NCBI GenBank assembly: GCA_003134995.1
Contig: PLDC01000014.1
Location: 62,001-126,000, forward strand
Source of the DNA: Acidobacteriaceae bacterium
GTDB lineage: Bacteria > Acidobacteriota > Terriglobia > Terriglobales > Acidobacteriaceae
Length of the DNA stretch: 64,000 nucleotides
Direction: 5' to 3'
Part shown: piece by piece, positions 42,650 through 51,582 of the stretch
How positions within the stretch are numbered: the stretch's first letter is position 1
Layout of the letters: the number at the start of each line of letters is the position of its first letter
Notes under the pieces: model-generated
Database searches by the model: none
Seen by the model: only the letters and a program-made list of their open reading frames with translations
Told to the model about the DNA's origin: nothing
Position numbers and translations under genes: made by a program

Positions 42650-43372
42650 TTATTCTTTTTCCCTCGGAATTCCAAAGAGGCGAATGTTATTAACAGCAGC
42701 GTTCAGAGTTTTCGCTTTATCTTCCGCCCGTTGGATAATTTTCTTTAGGGCTTGCAAATCCTCTGCGCCCAAGGAAACATAGAAACTGCGATGTTTCTGG
42801 CTGTCTTGCTCATGGTAGGCAAGTTTCAAAGTGTGCATGGCGAGCATCGCCTTCGGTCCTTCTTCGATGTTCGGGCCAAACACTGGGCGCAAGTCGGTCA
42901 GAATGCGAGCGTGACAAAACGTGCGCTCATCCTCCGTTGCTAGATCGTGCGTCTTCGCAACGAGCGCAAACACTTCAGCGTTAAGCAGTGTTAGGAGTTT
43001 CCCCGCAAAGTCGGCTCTCTGTTCGTGAGGCAATCGCACTTCCGAATCAAGACCCTCCATTGCGTCACACACAGCATCTACAAATTCCTCAACCGTCGTA
43101 GTGTCTCTTTGCGATTTAATCTCGTAGAGCGTGACAAGCACTTCCAATATCTGTTTGAAATTGGTAATGTGAGCGCGAGAAGCAGTTGTTGTAACGGCAG
43201 TCAACGTCGCCCTTGGATCAGTCGAGATTTCTATATCGCTGTCAGACCGTTGACTTTGTGCGGGCGCAACTTGGTCAAGGATGGACCGGATTTCTTGCAC
43301 GTCCTGCTCGGATAATGAGCGAATCGAGGACAACGAACTGCGGTAGCGCTCAGGGATGTTTAGCTTGGCCAA
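42650..43372 (-). CDS. hypothetical alpha-helical protein
   Basis: About 240 aa if started at the TTG at 43372 (AAGGA 8 bases before it), reading LAKLNIPERYRSSLSSIRSL and onward; the frame stays open to 43477. The protein is helical and charged (ISTDPRATLTAVTTTASRAH, EFVDAVCDAMEGLDSEVRLP) with no membrane segment in the core. It ends 3 bases before the next gene, so the three minus-strand genes form an operon. No family recognised. Confidence 0.7.
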   Translation of the reverse strand: MAKLNIPERYRSSLSSIRSLSEQDVQEIRSILDQVAPAQSQRSDSDIEISTDPRATLTAVTTTASRAHITNFKQILEVLVTLYEIKSQRDTTTVEEFVDAVCDAMEGLDSEVRLPHEQRADFAGKLLTLLNAEVFALVAKTHDLATEDERTFCHARILTDLRPVFGPNIEEGPKAMLAMHTLKLAYHEQDSQKHRSFYVSLGAEDLQALKKIIQRAEDKAKTLNAAVNNIRLFGIPREKE

Positions 43373-43635
43373 CGTTAATATCCTTGCATCTCTTGAACTG
43401 AGCGGGGATCGGAATTTGTACCAAGAGAAAAATAGCACGAGCGTCTGTGCAAAAGCTGTGGAAGCCAGTGTAAACAAGGGTTCCTAAATGCCTTCCCACT
43501 CAATAGTTTAGCACAGAATAAAAAGAATCATGAAAGGCACTTGACACAGAAGTGATTGCACTGATTTATGTGCACACGAATTGCAGTTGCCGTCGATTAG
43601 GTATAATCAGCGCATGAAACCTCTACCGCCGCCCG

Positions 43636-43773
43636 ATGTTCCCGGGCAAGACGGAGTTTCAGAGATTTGACAATGCTGTGCGCCAGGTGCTCACGGTCTC
43701 CAAGGAAGAACTTCTTAAACGGGAAGCGCGGGAGAAGAGGCAAACGGAAGTGAAGCGGCCCAAGAAGTCGTGA
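43636..43773 (+). CDS. 45-aa small protein, probably 5'-frameshifted
   Basis: MFPGKTEFQRFDNAVRQVLT, then a Lys/Arg-rich tail ending KRPKKS. In another frame an ATG at 43614 reads MKPLPPPDVPG and would join this frame if one C near 43646 were absent, matching the longer form of this common small family (PDVPG.TE..R.DNAVR). So it is either a frameshifted gene or one restarted at an internal ATG. It ends directly against the convergent neighbour. Confidence 0.6.
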   Translation: MFPGKTEFQRFDNAVRQVLTVSKEELLKREAREKRQTEVKRPKKS

Positions 43774-44079
43774 CTAGCGACAGCCGTGCCACAAACTATA
43801 AAACGATAGCCCTAGTTCCAGAGCGACGAAGAGGGTAATGGAAACTTCCATCGCGAGGTTCCAGCTTTCTCGCCGTTCCTGTATATCGTATTGCTCCCTG
43901 AGCCAAGGCTTCATAAATTCGCGCAAATTCCCAACCGTCAACCGTCCTTTATCGTCTTCATAAACCGGCACCCCAATGTCCTGCGTGAAGTAGGCTCGGA
44001 CAATCTCAACGCCCAACTCCTCGAAGACCTGACGATAACGCTGGTTAATATCGGCTTCCCTGATGTGAATCCATCTCAC
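43774..44079 (-). CDS. hypothetical protein with C-terminal membrane anchor
   Basis: 101 aa. N-terminal helical, charged region (EADINQRYRQVFEELGVEIV), central REFMKPWLREQYDIQERRES and a single membrane helix at the C-terminus (AMEVSITLFVALELGLSFYS). No family recognised. It could anchor or oligomerise as a tail-anchored protein. The stop abuts the convergent 45-aa gene. Confidence 0.65.
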   Translation of the reverse strand: MRWIHIREADINQRYRQVFEELGVEIVRAYFTQDIGVPVYEDDKGRLTVGNLREFMKPWLREQYDIQERRESWNLAMEVSITLFVALELGLSFYSLWHGCR

Positions 44080-44142
44080 TGCTCCAGCCTAAGCCCTTCC
44101 GTCTATTCTGCCAAGTACGTTAGTGCCGCAAAGTCAAAAGCA

Positions 44143-44160
44143 GCGGGCAGGAGTGCCCGC
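44143..44160. repeat. short mosaic hairpin
   Basis: GCGGGCA-ggag-TGCCCGC followed by tccacac. The same design (GCGGGCG...CGCCCGC with tccacac) recurs at 46036-46052, and relatives sit at 29967 and in purH. Confidence 0.7.
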
Positions 44161-44185
44161 TCCACACAGCCACTGCTCCACGCAA

Positions 44186-45031
44186 TCAACTCTTCTTGCG
44201 GGGTTTCAGGGATTCCCAGTCTTTGTCGGTCAGGGCGCGGCCCAGGTTGCTGAATTCGCCGGCGCCTTGGAGGAATTCTCCGCCGTCCATGCGAATTACT
44301 TCTCCGTTGATGTAGGACGAGCCGTCGCTGATCAGGAACGCGGCTAGATTTGCTAATTCTTCTTTTGTGCCGAAGCGGTGCATGGGGTTGCGGTCGAGCG
44401 CTAAAACTTCTAGTTCGGGACGCGGGAGAACGCGCGAGAACGCGCCTTGCGTGGGAATGGGGCCGGGCGCTATTGCATTCATGCGGATTCCGCGATTGCC
44501 CCACTCGACGGCGAGGCTGCGGGTGAGGGCTTCTACTCCAGCTTTCGAGACGGCGGATGGAACCACATAAGCCGAGCCTACTGGCGCGTACGTAGCGGAG
44601 ATGCTTAGCACCGTGCCGGGGTGGTTGGCTTTGAGCCAGCGGCGTCCGCAGGCCATGGTGGCGTGGAGCGTGCCGAGGAGCACGATGCCGATTACAGATT
44701 CGAAGGCGCGCGGGGAAAGTTCTTCGGTGCGGGCGATGAAATTTCCGGCGGCGTTGTTGACCAGGACATCTAGCGGGCCGGATTTCCAGATCGCGTCGAT
44801 CATGGTCTCGACTGCTTCGAGATTGCGGACGTCGCAGGGGAGTGCGTGGATTGGACCTTGCGTTGTAGCGGAAAGTTCGGCGGTGGTTTTTTGCAGGACT
44901 TCTTCGCGGCGTCCGCAGATGTAGACTGTCGCGCCTAGCTGGAGGAAGCGGTTGGCCATGGCTTTGCCAAGGCCTGTGCCGCCGCCTGTGATGAGGATGC
45001 GCTTGGAGTTGAGAAGATTGTCGCTGAACAT
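44186..45031 (-). CDS. SDR-family enoyl-CoA/2,4-dienoyl-CoA reductase-like
   Basis: 281 aa. Classical SDR: ITGGGTGLGKA (14-24), NNAAGNFI, and SAVSKAGVEALTRSLAVEWG. The usual catalytic Tyr of YxxxK is Ser here, as in the peroxisomal-type 2,4-dienoyl-CoA reductase branch, and the C-terminal GAGEFSNLG fits that branch. Likely a NADPH-dependent reductase of unsaturated fatty acyl-CoA in beta-oxidation. A long open reading frame in another register here is only a codon-bias shadow. Confidence 0.88.
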   Translation of the reverse strand: MFSDNLLNSKRILITGGGTGLGKAMANRFLQLGATVYICGRREEVLQKTTAELSATTQGPIHALPCDVRNLEAVETMIDAIWKSGPLDVLVNNAAGNFIARTEELSPRAFESVIGIVLLGTLHATMACGRRWLKANHPGTVLSISATYAPVGSAYVVPSAVSKAGVEALTRSLAVEWGNRGIRMNAIAPGPIPTQGAFSRVLPRPELEVLALDRNPMHRFGTKEELANLAAFLISDGSSYINGEVIRMDGGEFLQGAGEFSNLGRALTDKDWESLKPRKKS

Positions 45032-45074
45032 TCGTGCTTGACCTCGGTTCGGAGTTACTGCCAGCGAACAGCAG

Positions 45075-45240
45075 GTTCCTCACCGGGCTTCGCCCGGCTC
45101 GGAATGACAACATCAAAGGCTTGAATGACAAGTTATTAAATCGGGACGACAAATTATACAGAGCGAGGGCGAGACGCCACTTCGGCAAGCTCAGGGCAGG
45201 CTCTCGCGACAGCCGGCGGGACGCCGGCGCTACACGTGCG
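45075..45240. repeat. mosaic of short repeats
   Basis: In a row: ggttcctcaccgggcttcgc (CCGGGC-ttc-GCCCGG hairpin), ggctcggaatgac, cggcaagctcagggcaggct and cggcgggacgccggcgctac. These words are all of the intergenic repeat class seen through the window. No gene. Confidence 0.75.
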
Positions 45241-45978
45241 CTAAGCTGCGCACGCGACGCGGAAGCCGTAGTCGGCGTAGTGGAAGTCGGGAGGGATGCT
45301 GGAGCGGGCGGAGCAGCGGGAGACTTTTATGTGATGGCGCCATGATCCGCCGCGAGAGGCTTTGCGGTGGCTCAGTCCTGCGCGGAGTTCGGGGCCGCGC
45401 GGATTTTGCTCGGGCGAGACGGCGTAATAGTTGGGATCGTACCAGTCGCTGCACCACTCGTGGACGTTGTCGCACATATTATAGAGGCCGAAATTGTTGG
45501 GCGCGTATTGGGCCACGGGCTCGGGTCCGGTTTGCCAGCGAGTGGCGTAGTCGGGGAGGGATTGCGGAGCATCGTTGCCCCAGGGGAAATCGGTTTGCTC
45601 TCGATCGGCGCGGGCGGCGCGCTCCCATTCAGCTTCGGTGGGGAGGCGGCAGGGGCGGCAGGTTTGATCGGCTAGCCACTGGCAGTAACGGTCTGCGTCG
45701 AACCAGGAGACTCCGGTGACCGGTTGCTGGGGCTGATTGAAGTTTGGGTCTTGCCAGAATGAGGGAGGGTCGGAGTTCGTGTCGCGAAGGAAGAGCGAGT
45801 ATTCGGCGTTGGTGACTTGTGTTGCAGCTAGGAGGAAAGATTCGATCCAGACGCGATGGATGGGCCATTCGCACTCCTGACCGTTTTGAGATCCCATTAG
45901 AAACCAGCCTTCGGGGATCGGGACTAGCGTGGGCTCGATGGCCACGCCGGGTTGGGAGTGAGTGTGCGTCGCTGCCAT
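45241..45978 (-). CDS. SUMF1/formylglycine-generating-enzyme-fold protein
   Basis: 245 aa. MGSQNGQECEWPIHRVWIES, QVTNAEYSLFL, PVTGVSWFDADRYCQWL, RLPTEAEWERAAR, NVHEWCSDWYDPNYY, ASRGGSWRHH and YADYGFRVA are the SUMF1 framework. The first active-site Cys of true FGEs (in the RGGS-following segment) is replaced, leaving only the SRCSARSS Cys, so sulfatase activation is unlikely. The fold more probably serves ligand binding or an EgtB-like iron site. Confidence 0.9.
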   Translation of the reverse strand: MAATHTHSQPGVAIEPTLVPIPEGWFLMGSQNGQECEWPIHRVWIESFLLAATQVTNAEYSLFLRDTNSDPPSFWQDPNFNQPQQPVTGVSWFDADRYCQWLADQTCRPCRLPTEAEWERAARADREQTDFPWGNDAPQSLPDYATRWQTGPEPVAQYAPNNFGLYNMCDNVHEWCSDWYDPNYYAVSPEQNPRGPELRAGLSHRKASRGGSWRHHIKVSRCSARSSIPPDFHYADYGFRVACAA

Positions 45979-46035
45979 GATTTCACTTGGCGGAAGCTAG
46001 CGAACCCCTTGTGCATGCAGCATCGCCAAAAGCTC

Positions 46036-46052
46036 GCGGGCGAGGCGCCCGC
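46036..46052. repeat. short mosaic hairpin downstream of recA
   Basis: GCGGGCG-agg-CGCCCGC followed by gtccacac, the same design as 44143-44160. Confidence 0.7.
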
Positions 46053-46087
46053 GTCCACACGAGTTGTGCCGCTTCACTCCGGCTATT

Positions 46088-47200
46088 TTAGCGCTTTGCC
46101 GCTATTGGCGCTCTAGCTGTTTCCGGTGGCGCGCTTGGCATGGTTGTGACTCTTGCGCTTTGTGGCGGAGTCTGCGCCGGAGTTGCTGCTGGATGCGCTG
46201 GCGGCGTTGCGACCAGGCCCAGCGCTTTGCGCACTTCGGCGTCGAGCTTGGCCATGGTGTCCTTGTTGTCTTTGAGGAACTGACGGGCGTTTTCGCGGCC
46301 CTGGCCGATGCGCTCGCCTTTGTAGCTGAACCACGAGCCTGATTTTTCGAGGAGGTTGTTGTTGACGGCGACGTCGAGCAGGTCGCCTTCGCGCGAAATG
46401 CCTTCTCCGTAGAGGATGTCGAACTCGGCTTCGCGGAACGGGGCTGCTACTTTATTCTTCACGATCTTGGTTCGGGTGCGCGACCCGGTGACTACATCTC
46501 CGTCTTTAATCGCGGCGATGCGGCGAATATCGATTCGTACTGAAGAATAAAATTTCAAAGCTTTTCCGCCGGTGGTCGTTTCCGGGTTGCCGAACATCAC
46601 GCCGATTTTTTCTCGAATTTGATTAATAAAGATCAGGCAGGTTCGCGACTTGGAAACCGTTCCCGTCAGCTTGCGCAGGGCTTGCGACATCAGGCGGGCC
46701 TGAAGGCCCATGTGGCTGTCTCCCATTTCGCCGTCGAGTTCGGCCTTGGGCACGAGCGCTGCTACGGAATCTACTACCAGCACGTCAATGGCGTTTGAGC
46801 GTACTAGGGCTTCGGTGATCTCGAGCGCCTGCTCGCCGTAGTCCGGTTGCGAGACCAGCAGGTTGTCGACGTCGACGCCCAACTTTTTCGCATAGCCGGG
46901 ATCGAGCGCGTGCTCGGCGTCGACGAAGGCCGCCATGCCGCCCGCTTTCTGCGCCTCGGCAATCACTTGAAGCGTAATGGTGGTCTTGCCGGAGGATTCC
47001 GGGCCGAAAACTTCAATCACACGTCCGCGGGGAAAGCCACCAACGCCCAGCGCGGCGTCGAAGGAGATGGAGCCGGTCGAAATCACCGAGATGGGGACGA
47101 TCGCTTCCTTCGAGCCCAGGCGCATGATCGAGCCTTTGCCGAACTGCTTTTCGATCTGCGCGAAAGCTAACTCGATTGCCTTGCCGCGTTCATCCGCCAT
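46088..47200 (-). CDS. recA: recombinase RecA
   Basis: 370 aa. Walker [38 protein letters not shown] Walker B, DNA loops L1/L2 ([29 protein letters not shown]) and a C-terminal domain with a long Ala/Pro/Thr tail. It forms filaments on ssDNA for strand exchange and LexA autoproteolysis. AAGGAGC SD. Monocistronic by spacing; no recX or lexA nearby. Confidence 0.98.
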   Translation of the reverse strand: MADERGKAIELAFAQIEKQFGKGSIMRLGSKEAIVPISVISTGSISFDAALGVGGFPRGRVIEVFGPESSGKTTITLQVIAEAQKAGGMAAFVDAEHALDPGYAKKLGVDVDNLLVSQPDYGEQALEITEALVRSNAIDVLVVDSVAALVPKAELDGEMGDSHMGLQARLMSQALRKLTGTVSKSRTCLIFINQIREKIGVMFGNPETTTGGKALKFYSSVRIDIRRIAAIKDGDVVTGSRTRTKIVKNKVAAPFREAEFDILYGEGISREGDLLDVAVNNNLLEKSGSWFSYKGERIGQGRENARQFLKDNKDTMAKLDAEVRKALGLVATPPAHPAATPAQTPPQSARVTTMPSAPPETARAPIAAKR

Positions 47201-47208
47201 GGGAGTGT

Positions 47209-47247
47209 GCTCCTTAGAATGCTTTTATTGCGTCTGGGCGGATTATA
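47209..47247 (-). promoter_or_regulatory. recA promoter -10 and SD
   Basis: On the minus strand TATAAT (47247-47242) is preceded by TG, an extended -10. The leader of about 40 bases ends with AAGGAGC. I see no E. coli-type (CTG-N10-CAG) or Bacillus-type (GAAC-N4-GTTC) LexA box. Confidence 0.6.
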
Positions 47248-47341
47248 CATACAGATCGAAGCGAATAAAAGGCGAATCTTGATAATAAACAGTGGAAATC
47301 GTTCCGAAATGGGCAAACAATCGACGGTACCTCGGCGTCTT

Positions 47342-47644
47342 TCATGCGGATCCCACAATTATCGCGGCGCATCCGGCTACGGCAAAAATGATCCCGATTC
47401 CGAGGAACAGAACCTGAGATCCCTTCTCCCCAGCGCGCGCCCAGAAGCGGGCAACGGACGGCCGACTGGCCTGTGTTCTGGCGAAGAACTCCCGTCCGGT
47501 TGTCTTACAAAAGAATACATTCGTGATACCAATCACGAGAAAGAATCCTGCGAAGAGTTTGCCGTCTGGTAACGGTCTGGACACATAAAGCATGAGGGAC
47601 ATCCAGACGGCGAGGACTACGAGCAGTGCGATAACCCAGCGCAT
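47342..47644 (-). CDS. small membrane protein downstream of thyX
   Basis: 100 aa with three membrane helices (MRWVIALLVVLAVWMSLMLY; LFAGFFLVIGITNVFF; VLFLGIGIIFAVAGCAAIIV) and a basic loop (RTQASRPSVARFWARAGEK) between the last two. It starts 11 bases after the thyX stop, so it is co-transcribed. No family assigned. Confidence 0.75.
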   Translation of the reverse strand: MRWVIALLVVLAVWMSLMLYVSRPLPDGKLFAGFFLVIGITNVFFCKTTGREFFARTQASRPSVARFWARAGEKGSQVLFLGIGIIFAVAGCAAIIVGSA

Positions 47645-47655
47645 AGAAGCTTAAC

Positions 47656-49353
47656 CTACCGCTGCAGCAAATCCACCGGCGCCGTCACATCGTGCACGCG
47701 GAAATATTTGGCGAGTGCGGGATACTTGCGCGCCACGGCCTCATACATTGCATAGGCCACGTTGCGGTAGGAGACGTGGCCGGCTGGCGTGGTGCGGAGT
47801 TCGGAGATGTAGACGACCTCGGCGAAATCCATTTTGAAGAGGGCGCGCTTGCGATAGGCGAGCGGGATTGCGTACTGCGAATTCTCTTCGGCTTCGGGCG
47901 CGTTGCGGGCGGCCAGCTTTTCTATTGCCGCTTGCACGCGGCGCATGGCGGCATCGTAGCGGAGGCGCATGCCGGCGTCTTCGACGTCGAGCAGCATTTC
48001 GTGGCCGTGCTGCGTGGTGAAGGGCTGCATGACCTGGATGCAGCGGCGGTGACGGTGCATGTCGCGGAAGCCGCCGGTATCCATGAGGATGTCGAAGCGG
48101 AACTGCTGGCCGGCGCGGAAGCCGCGCAGCATTTCGTCGTGCTTGCCGCGATGGCGCAGGCCGAGGTCAATGATCTCGCGGCGATAGCGCTCGCCGGAAA
48201 CCTGCAGCGCCTGGCGGACCTGGCGATAAGAATGGTGGCAGTGCTCGTAGAGTAAAGTGGTTGCGATTTCGACTTCGAGCGGTTCTTCGTCGAGCAGGTC
48301 GACGATTGCCTTCGACGGCGCGACCGACTCGCTCTTCATTAATTCGGTCGCAGCCTGGCGCAGTTCGCGGCGGGTTTCCATTTCGTACGGATTCGGGTCG
48401 GCGTACTTCACCAGCGTGGGCGCTACTCGAACTTCGTGGAGCAACTCCTGTTCGGCGCGCGCGCCTAGTTCGGGATTCACGGCTCGAATATCGTCCACCA
48501 ATTTCTTCAGCGATTCGGCGTTCACGTTGTAGGCGGCCGACGTTGCTGCCTTCTTTAGCGACTCGCCTAGGACTCGTACCTCTTTGTGCGTGTGCGAGAG
48601 CAGGTGCGCGACCTGAGTTTCCAGCGTGCGGGCGTTGACGATCTCGCCCAACGACGTATTCGTGGCCAGCGGGAGCAGGTAGCGCGTGATGTCGAAGGCG
48701 CGAGCTTTCAGCGTGCGCTCGTAGGTCTCCTGCTTCATCTCGGCGGGCTTGGGAGTGATGTTGATCAGGTGCTGCGTCATGTGCGCCGAGAGCGCCTGAT
48801 ATTCGGCGAAGAGAAAATCGAGCGTGTCGCAGTAGAGCTGGCGGGCTTCGTTGTTGGCTGGGCTAGTGGAGCCGAAGTCCGGGATGTAGTAGCCGCTCTT
48901 TTTAAAATCCTGGTAGCGGGTGGAGCGCTCCTGGCCATCCCAGCGCTGCTCGTCGGCGAGTTCGATGGCGGCTAGAATCGAGAGCCGCTCGACTGCGAGC
49001 GCAATGTGCGCGAGATCAGCGATCGAGCGATGGCCGTACTGGAAATAAAACGTGTTGAGAAATTTCTCGGCTTTCTGCGAACTGATCTCGCGCAGCGATT
49101 CCTTCATCGAGAGCGATGAGCGCGAATACTTGGCCATGGCGTAGGCCTGGATCTCCGGCTCAACGCCGTAGACGGCGAAGACTTCGGTGGACGGAGCTTC
49201 GGGCTGCTTTTCAACGGGCGCGGGATTCTCCGTGGCTGAAGCTCGCTGCGGCGATCTGTGTCCCGGACCAGCTGAAGTCGAATCGGCAGGCGATGGTTTC
49301 TGGTTGGAAGGCTCGGGCATGGTGATCACTTCATTCGTCACAGTTGTAGGCAT
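47656..49353 (-). CDS. thyX: FAD-dependent thymidylate synthase, two-domain form
   Basis: 565 aa, about twice the usual 220-260. After a Pro/Ser-rich leader (1-55), the first ThyX domain has KFLNTFYFQYGHRSIADLAH and ERSTRYQDF; the second (about 330-565) has FDILMDTGGFRDMHRHRRCI with the RHR signature, and FKMDFAEVVYISELRTTPAG. ThyX methylates dUMP with methylene-THF and FADH2. Since active sites form between subunits, the fused copy may work as an internal pseudo-dimer. The start is not supported by an SD. Confidence 0.9.
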   Translation of the reverse strand: MPTTVTNEVITMPEPSNQKPSPADSTSAGPGHRSPQRASATENPAPVEKQPEAPSTEVFAVYGVEPEIQAYAMAKYSRSSLSMKESLREISSQKAEKFLNTFYFQYGHRSIADLAHIALAVERLSILAAIELADEQRWDGQERSTRYQDFKKSGYYIPDFGSTSPANNEARQLYCDTLDFLFAEYQALSAHMTQHLINITPKPAEMKQETYERTLKARAFDITRYLLPLATNTSLGEIVNARTLETQVAHLLSHTHKEVRVLGESLKKAATSAAYNVNAESLKKLVDDIRAVNPELGARAEQELLHEVRVAPTLVKYADPNPYEMETRRELRQAATELMKSESVAPSKAIVDLLDEEPLEVEIATTLLYEHCHHSYRQVRQALQVSGERYRREIIDLGLRHRGKHDEMLRGFRAGQQFRFDILMDTGGFRDMHRHRRCIQVMQPFTTQHGHEMLLDVEDAGMRLRYDAAMRRVQAAIEKLAARNAPEAEENSQYAIPLAYRKRALFKMDFAEVVYISELRTTPAGHVSYRNVAYAMYEAVARKYPALAKYFRVHDVTAPVDLLQR

Positions 49354-49400
49354 GGGAGTGTTTGCATGTTAATCGGCGGGGAAACAATCCGCAATGCGAA

Positions 49401-50162
49401 ATGCGGAGACCGGGTCTAGACTGTCAGGTGCGTCCTCTGCTCAAGGTCGTCGAGCACCGTCCGTGGCCGTTGCCTGCGGGCCCGTGGGTGATGACACAGA
49501 CCTGGCACGATTTGCTTTTTGCTCACTGGCCGGTGCCGCTGGCCGCGATGCGGCCCCTTGTTCCTGCACAACTGGCGCTCGATACTTTCGATGGCCAATG
49601 CTGGGCGGGAGTGATTCCATTTCGCATGAGCGGTATTCGCGGGCGCGGAATGCCGGCGCTGCCAGGTCTCTCTCGCTTTCCAGAGCTGAACGTGCGCACA
49701 TACGTGACCCACGGCGGCAAGGCGGGCGTCTACTTTTTCAGTCTTGACGCCGGTAATCTTTCGGCGGTCTGGGCTGCACGCAGGTTCTACCACTTGCCTT
49801 ATTTTCATGCGGCAATGTCTTCGAAGGAAGTCGGCGGAAGTATTCGTTACTCCTCTCGCCGTTTCCAGGGCGGTGCGGAATTTCGTGGACAGTACCGGGC
49901 CGTCGCTGAAGAGCGCGTGCGCGAGAAGGGGTCGATTGAAAACTGGCTCACAGAACGGTACTGCCTCTATACGGTTCACGAAGGCCCCGTGTATCGCGGA
50001 GAAATTCATCACGCGCCGTGGCCCCTGCAGGATGCGGAAGCTGAGTTCGAAACCAACACTGTCGCATCGGCTGCCGGGATTTCGCTGACCGCCACTGCGC
50101 CACTTCTGCAGTTCGCACGCCGGCTTGAGGTTCTGATCTGGCCGTTGCGGCGCGCCGAATAG
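49401..50162 (+). CDS. YqjF/DUF2071 family protein
   Basis: 253 aa. PWPLPAGPWVMTQTWHDLLF, AHWPVPLAAMRPLVPAQLAL, GQCWAGVIPFRMSGIRGRG, FPELNVRTYVTHGGKAGVYF and FYHLPYFHA form the DUF2071 acetoacetate-decarboxylase-like barrel. Enzymatic activity has not been shown for the family. It is divergent from thyX with a shared promoter region of under 100 bases. The start is uncertain; a GTG at 49428 is an alternative. Confidence 0.88.
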   Translation: MRRPGLDCQVRPLLKVVEHRPWPLPAGPWVMTQTWHDLLFAHWPVPLAAMRPLVPAQLALDTFDGQCWAGVIPFRMSGIRGRGMPALPGLSRFPELNVRTYVTHGGKAGVYFFSLDAGNLSAVWAARRFYHLPYFHAAMSSKEVGGSIRYSSRRFQGGAEFRGQYRAVAEERVREKGSIENWLTERYCLYTVHEGPVYRGEIHHAPWPLQDAEAEFETNTVASAAGISLTATAPLLQFARRLEVLIWPLRRAE

Positions 50163-50238
50163 AGTCAGCGGCGCGTATAATCTCACGTTCCGACGTACAG
50201 TTTTTTAATCTGGACTTGAAGCAAACTCTGGAGAACTC

Positions 50239-50982
50239 ATGTCGCTTTCAGGACGTGTGGCGTTCGTGACCGGCGCGTCGCAAGGTATTGGACGAGCCTG
50301 CGCGCTGAAGCTCGCCACAGAAGGCGCGGCCGTTGCCGTCGCCGCGCGTAATCAGGAGAAGCTGAACGAACTGGTGAATGAAATCGCCGCCGCAGGCGGT
50401 AAGGCTGCGGCCTTTGCTCTCGACGTCACCGACGAAGAGCAGGTCAAGGCGACGATCAAGGCTGCCGGCGCGCAGTTTGGCAAGATCGACATCCTGGTTA
50501 ACAACGCTGGTATCACTCGCGACCAGCTCGTCATGCGCATGAAGCGGGCTGACTGGGACGCGGTGCTGCAAACGAATCTCACCTCCGCTTATCTTTGTAT
50601 TCAGGCGGTTTCGATGCTCATGATCAAACAGCGCTGGGGGCGCATCATTAATATCGCGAGCGTTTTCGGCCAGATGGGGCAGGCTGGGCAGGCGAACTAC
50701 TCGGCATCGAAGGCCGGGTTGATCGGATTGACCATGGCGATTGCGCGCGAGCTGGGATCGCGCAACATTACTTGCAACGCGGTCGCTCCGGGCTTCATCG
50801 AAACCGCCATGACAGAAGTGCTTGGCGACGAGTTCAAGCAGAACGCCGCCAAACAGATTCCGCTCGGTCGCGTTGGTTCGCCCGCCGATGTGGCCAGCGC
50901 TGTGGCTTTTCTTGCTTCGGATGAGGCTTCCTACATTACCGGCCACGTGCTGAATGTTAACGGCGGGATGCTGATGGGGTAG
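50239..50982 (+). CDS. fabG: 3-oxoacyl-[acyl-carrier-protein] reductase
   Basis: 247 aa. SDR with TGASQGIGRA, NNAGITRDQLVMRMK, catalytic Tyr/Lys in YSASKAG (about 154-158) and the FabG C-terminus GHVLNVNGGMLMG. It reduces 3-oxoacyl-ACP with NADPH in fatty-acid elongation. CTGGAGAACTC is the SD. No acpP/fabF genes are adjacent, so it is detached from the usual fab cluster. Confidence 0.94.
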   Translation: MSLSGRVAFVTGASQGIGRACALKLATEGAAVAVAARNQEKLNELVNEIAAAGGKAAAFALDVTDEEQVKATIKAAGAQFGKIDILVNNAGITRDQLVMRMKRADWDAVLQTNLTSAYLCIQAVSMLMIKQRWGRIINIASVFGQMGQAGQANYSASKAGLIGLTMAIARELGSRNITCNAVAPGFIETAMTEVLGDEFKQNAAKQIPLGRVGSPADVASAVAFLASDEASYITGHVLNVNGGMLMG

Positions 50983-50989
50983 GAGTTTT

Positions 50990-51096
50990 TACCGCCGAGC
51001 ACGCAGAGCACGCGGAGAAAATATGAAGCTGGATTCGTCCAAGGAATCAAAACTTGAGGTTCCCTCGGCGTTCTCTGCGTCCTCGGCGGTGAAAAG
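50990..51096. repeat. inverted repeat (accgcagagcacgc type) overlapping a gene start
   Basis: accgccgagcacgcagagca at 50990 and its near-complement gcgttctctgcgtcctcggc at 51068 form the arms. The left arm supplies the GGAG of the next gene's SD and the right arm encodes its residues 13-22. Confidence 0.8.
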
Positions 51097-51562
51097 CTTG
51101 TCGTTTTTTCAGGCTGAATCGCCCGCGCAGATTGCGCAGGCACGCGAACTGTTTCTCGAGTACGCGCAGTCGCTCGGCTTCAGCCTGTGTTTTCAGAATT
51201 TCGACAAGGAACTTGCTGGACTGCCGGGCGACTATGCTCCGCCGGAGGGCCGGTTACTTCTTGCGGAATGCGAAGGTCAACTCGCTGGATGTGTTGCGAT
51301 TCACAAGCTGGAAGCCGGCATCTGCGAGATGAAGCGGCTGTACCTGCGTCCGCAGTTTCGTGGCAAGGGCGTGGGACGCGCGCTGGCCGAGCGTATTATT
51401 TCCGACGCGCGCCAGATCGGCTATCGACGCATGCGCCTCGATACCGTCGAGCCCGTGATGAAAGATGCGGTCGCGATGTATGGCAAGCTGGGGTTCAAGG
51501 AAATTCCCCCGTACTGCGCAAACCCTATTGCGGGTGCGTTGTATATGGAGTTGGAATTGTGA
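51023..51562 (+). CDS. GNAT-family N-acetyltransferase
   Basis: 179 aa. Acetyl-CoA motif A: EMKRLYLRPQFRGKGVGRAL followed by AERIISDARQIGYRRMRLDT, then AVAMYGKLGFKEIPPYC. Substrate unknown. The first about 22 residues (SKESKLEVPSAFSASSAVK) are encoded by an inverted repeat; a GTG at 51086 would start at SLSFFQAE and fit the family better, though the ATG has a repeat-derived GGAG at good distance. Confidence 0.9.
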   Translation: MKLDSSKESKLEVPSAFSASSAVKSLSFFQAESPAQIAQARELFLEYAQSLGFSLCFQNFDKELAGLPGDYAPPEGRLLLAECEGQLAGCVAIHKLEAGICEMKRLYLRPQFRGKGVGRALAERIISDARQIGYRRMRLDTVEPVMKDAVAMYGKLGFKEIPPYCANPIAGALYMELEL

Positions 51563-51582
51563 ATACTGAGAGGTCTAAAACC

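Noticed and set aside
44103-45188. 361-codon Arg/Pro-rich frame overlapping the SDR gene
   Set aside because: The composition (Arg, Pro, His, Ser) is typical of a shifted reading of GC-rich coding DNA, and the SDR frame is clearly the real gene.
45241-45978. True sulfatase-activating formylglycine-generating enzyme
   Set aside because: The first catalytic Cys of the family is missing and no sulfatase gene is nearby.
47201-47341. LexA box at the recA promoter
   Set aside because: Neither the proteobacterial nor the Gram-positive consensus is present; Acidobacteriota may use another box I cannot recognise.
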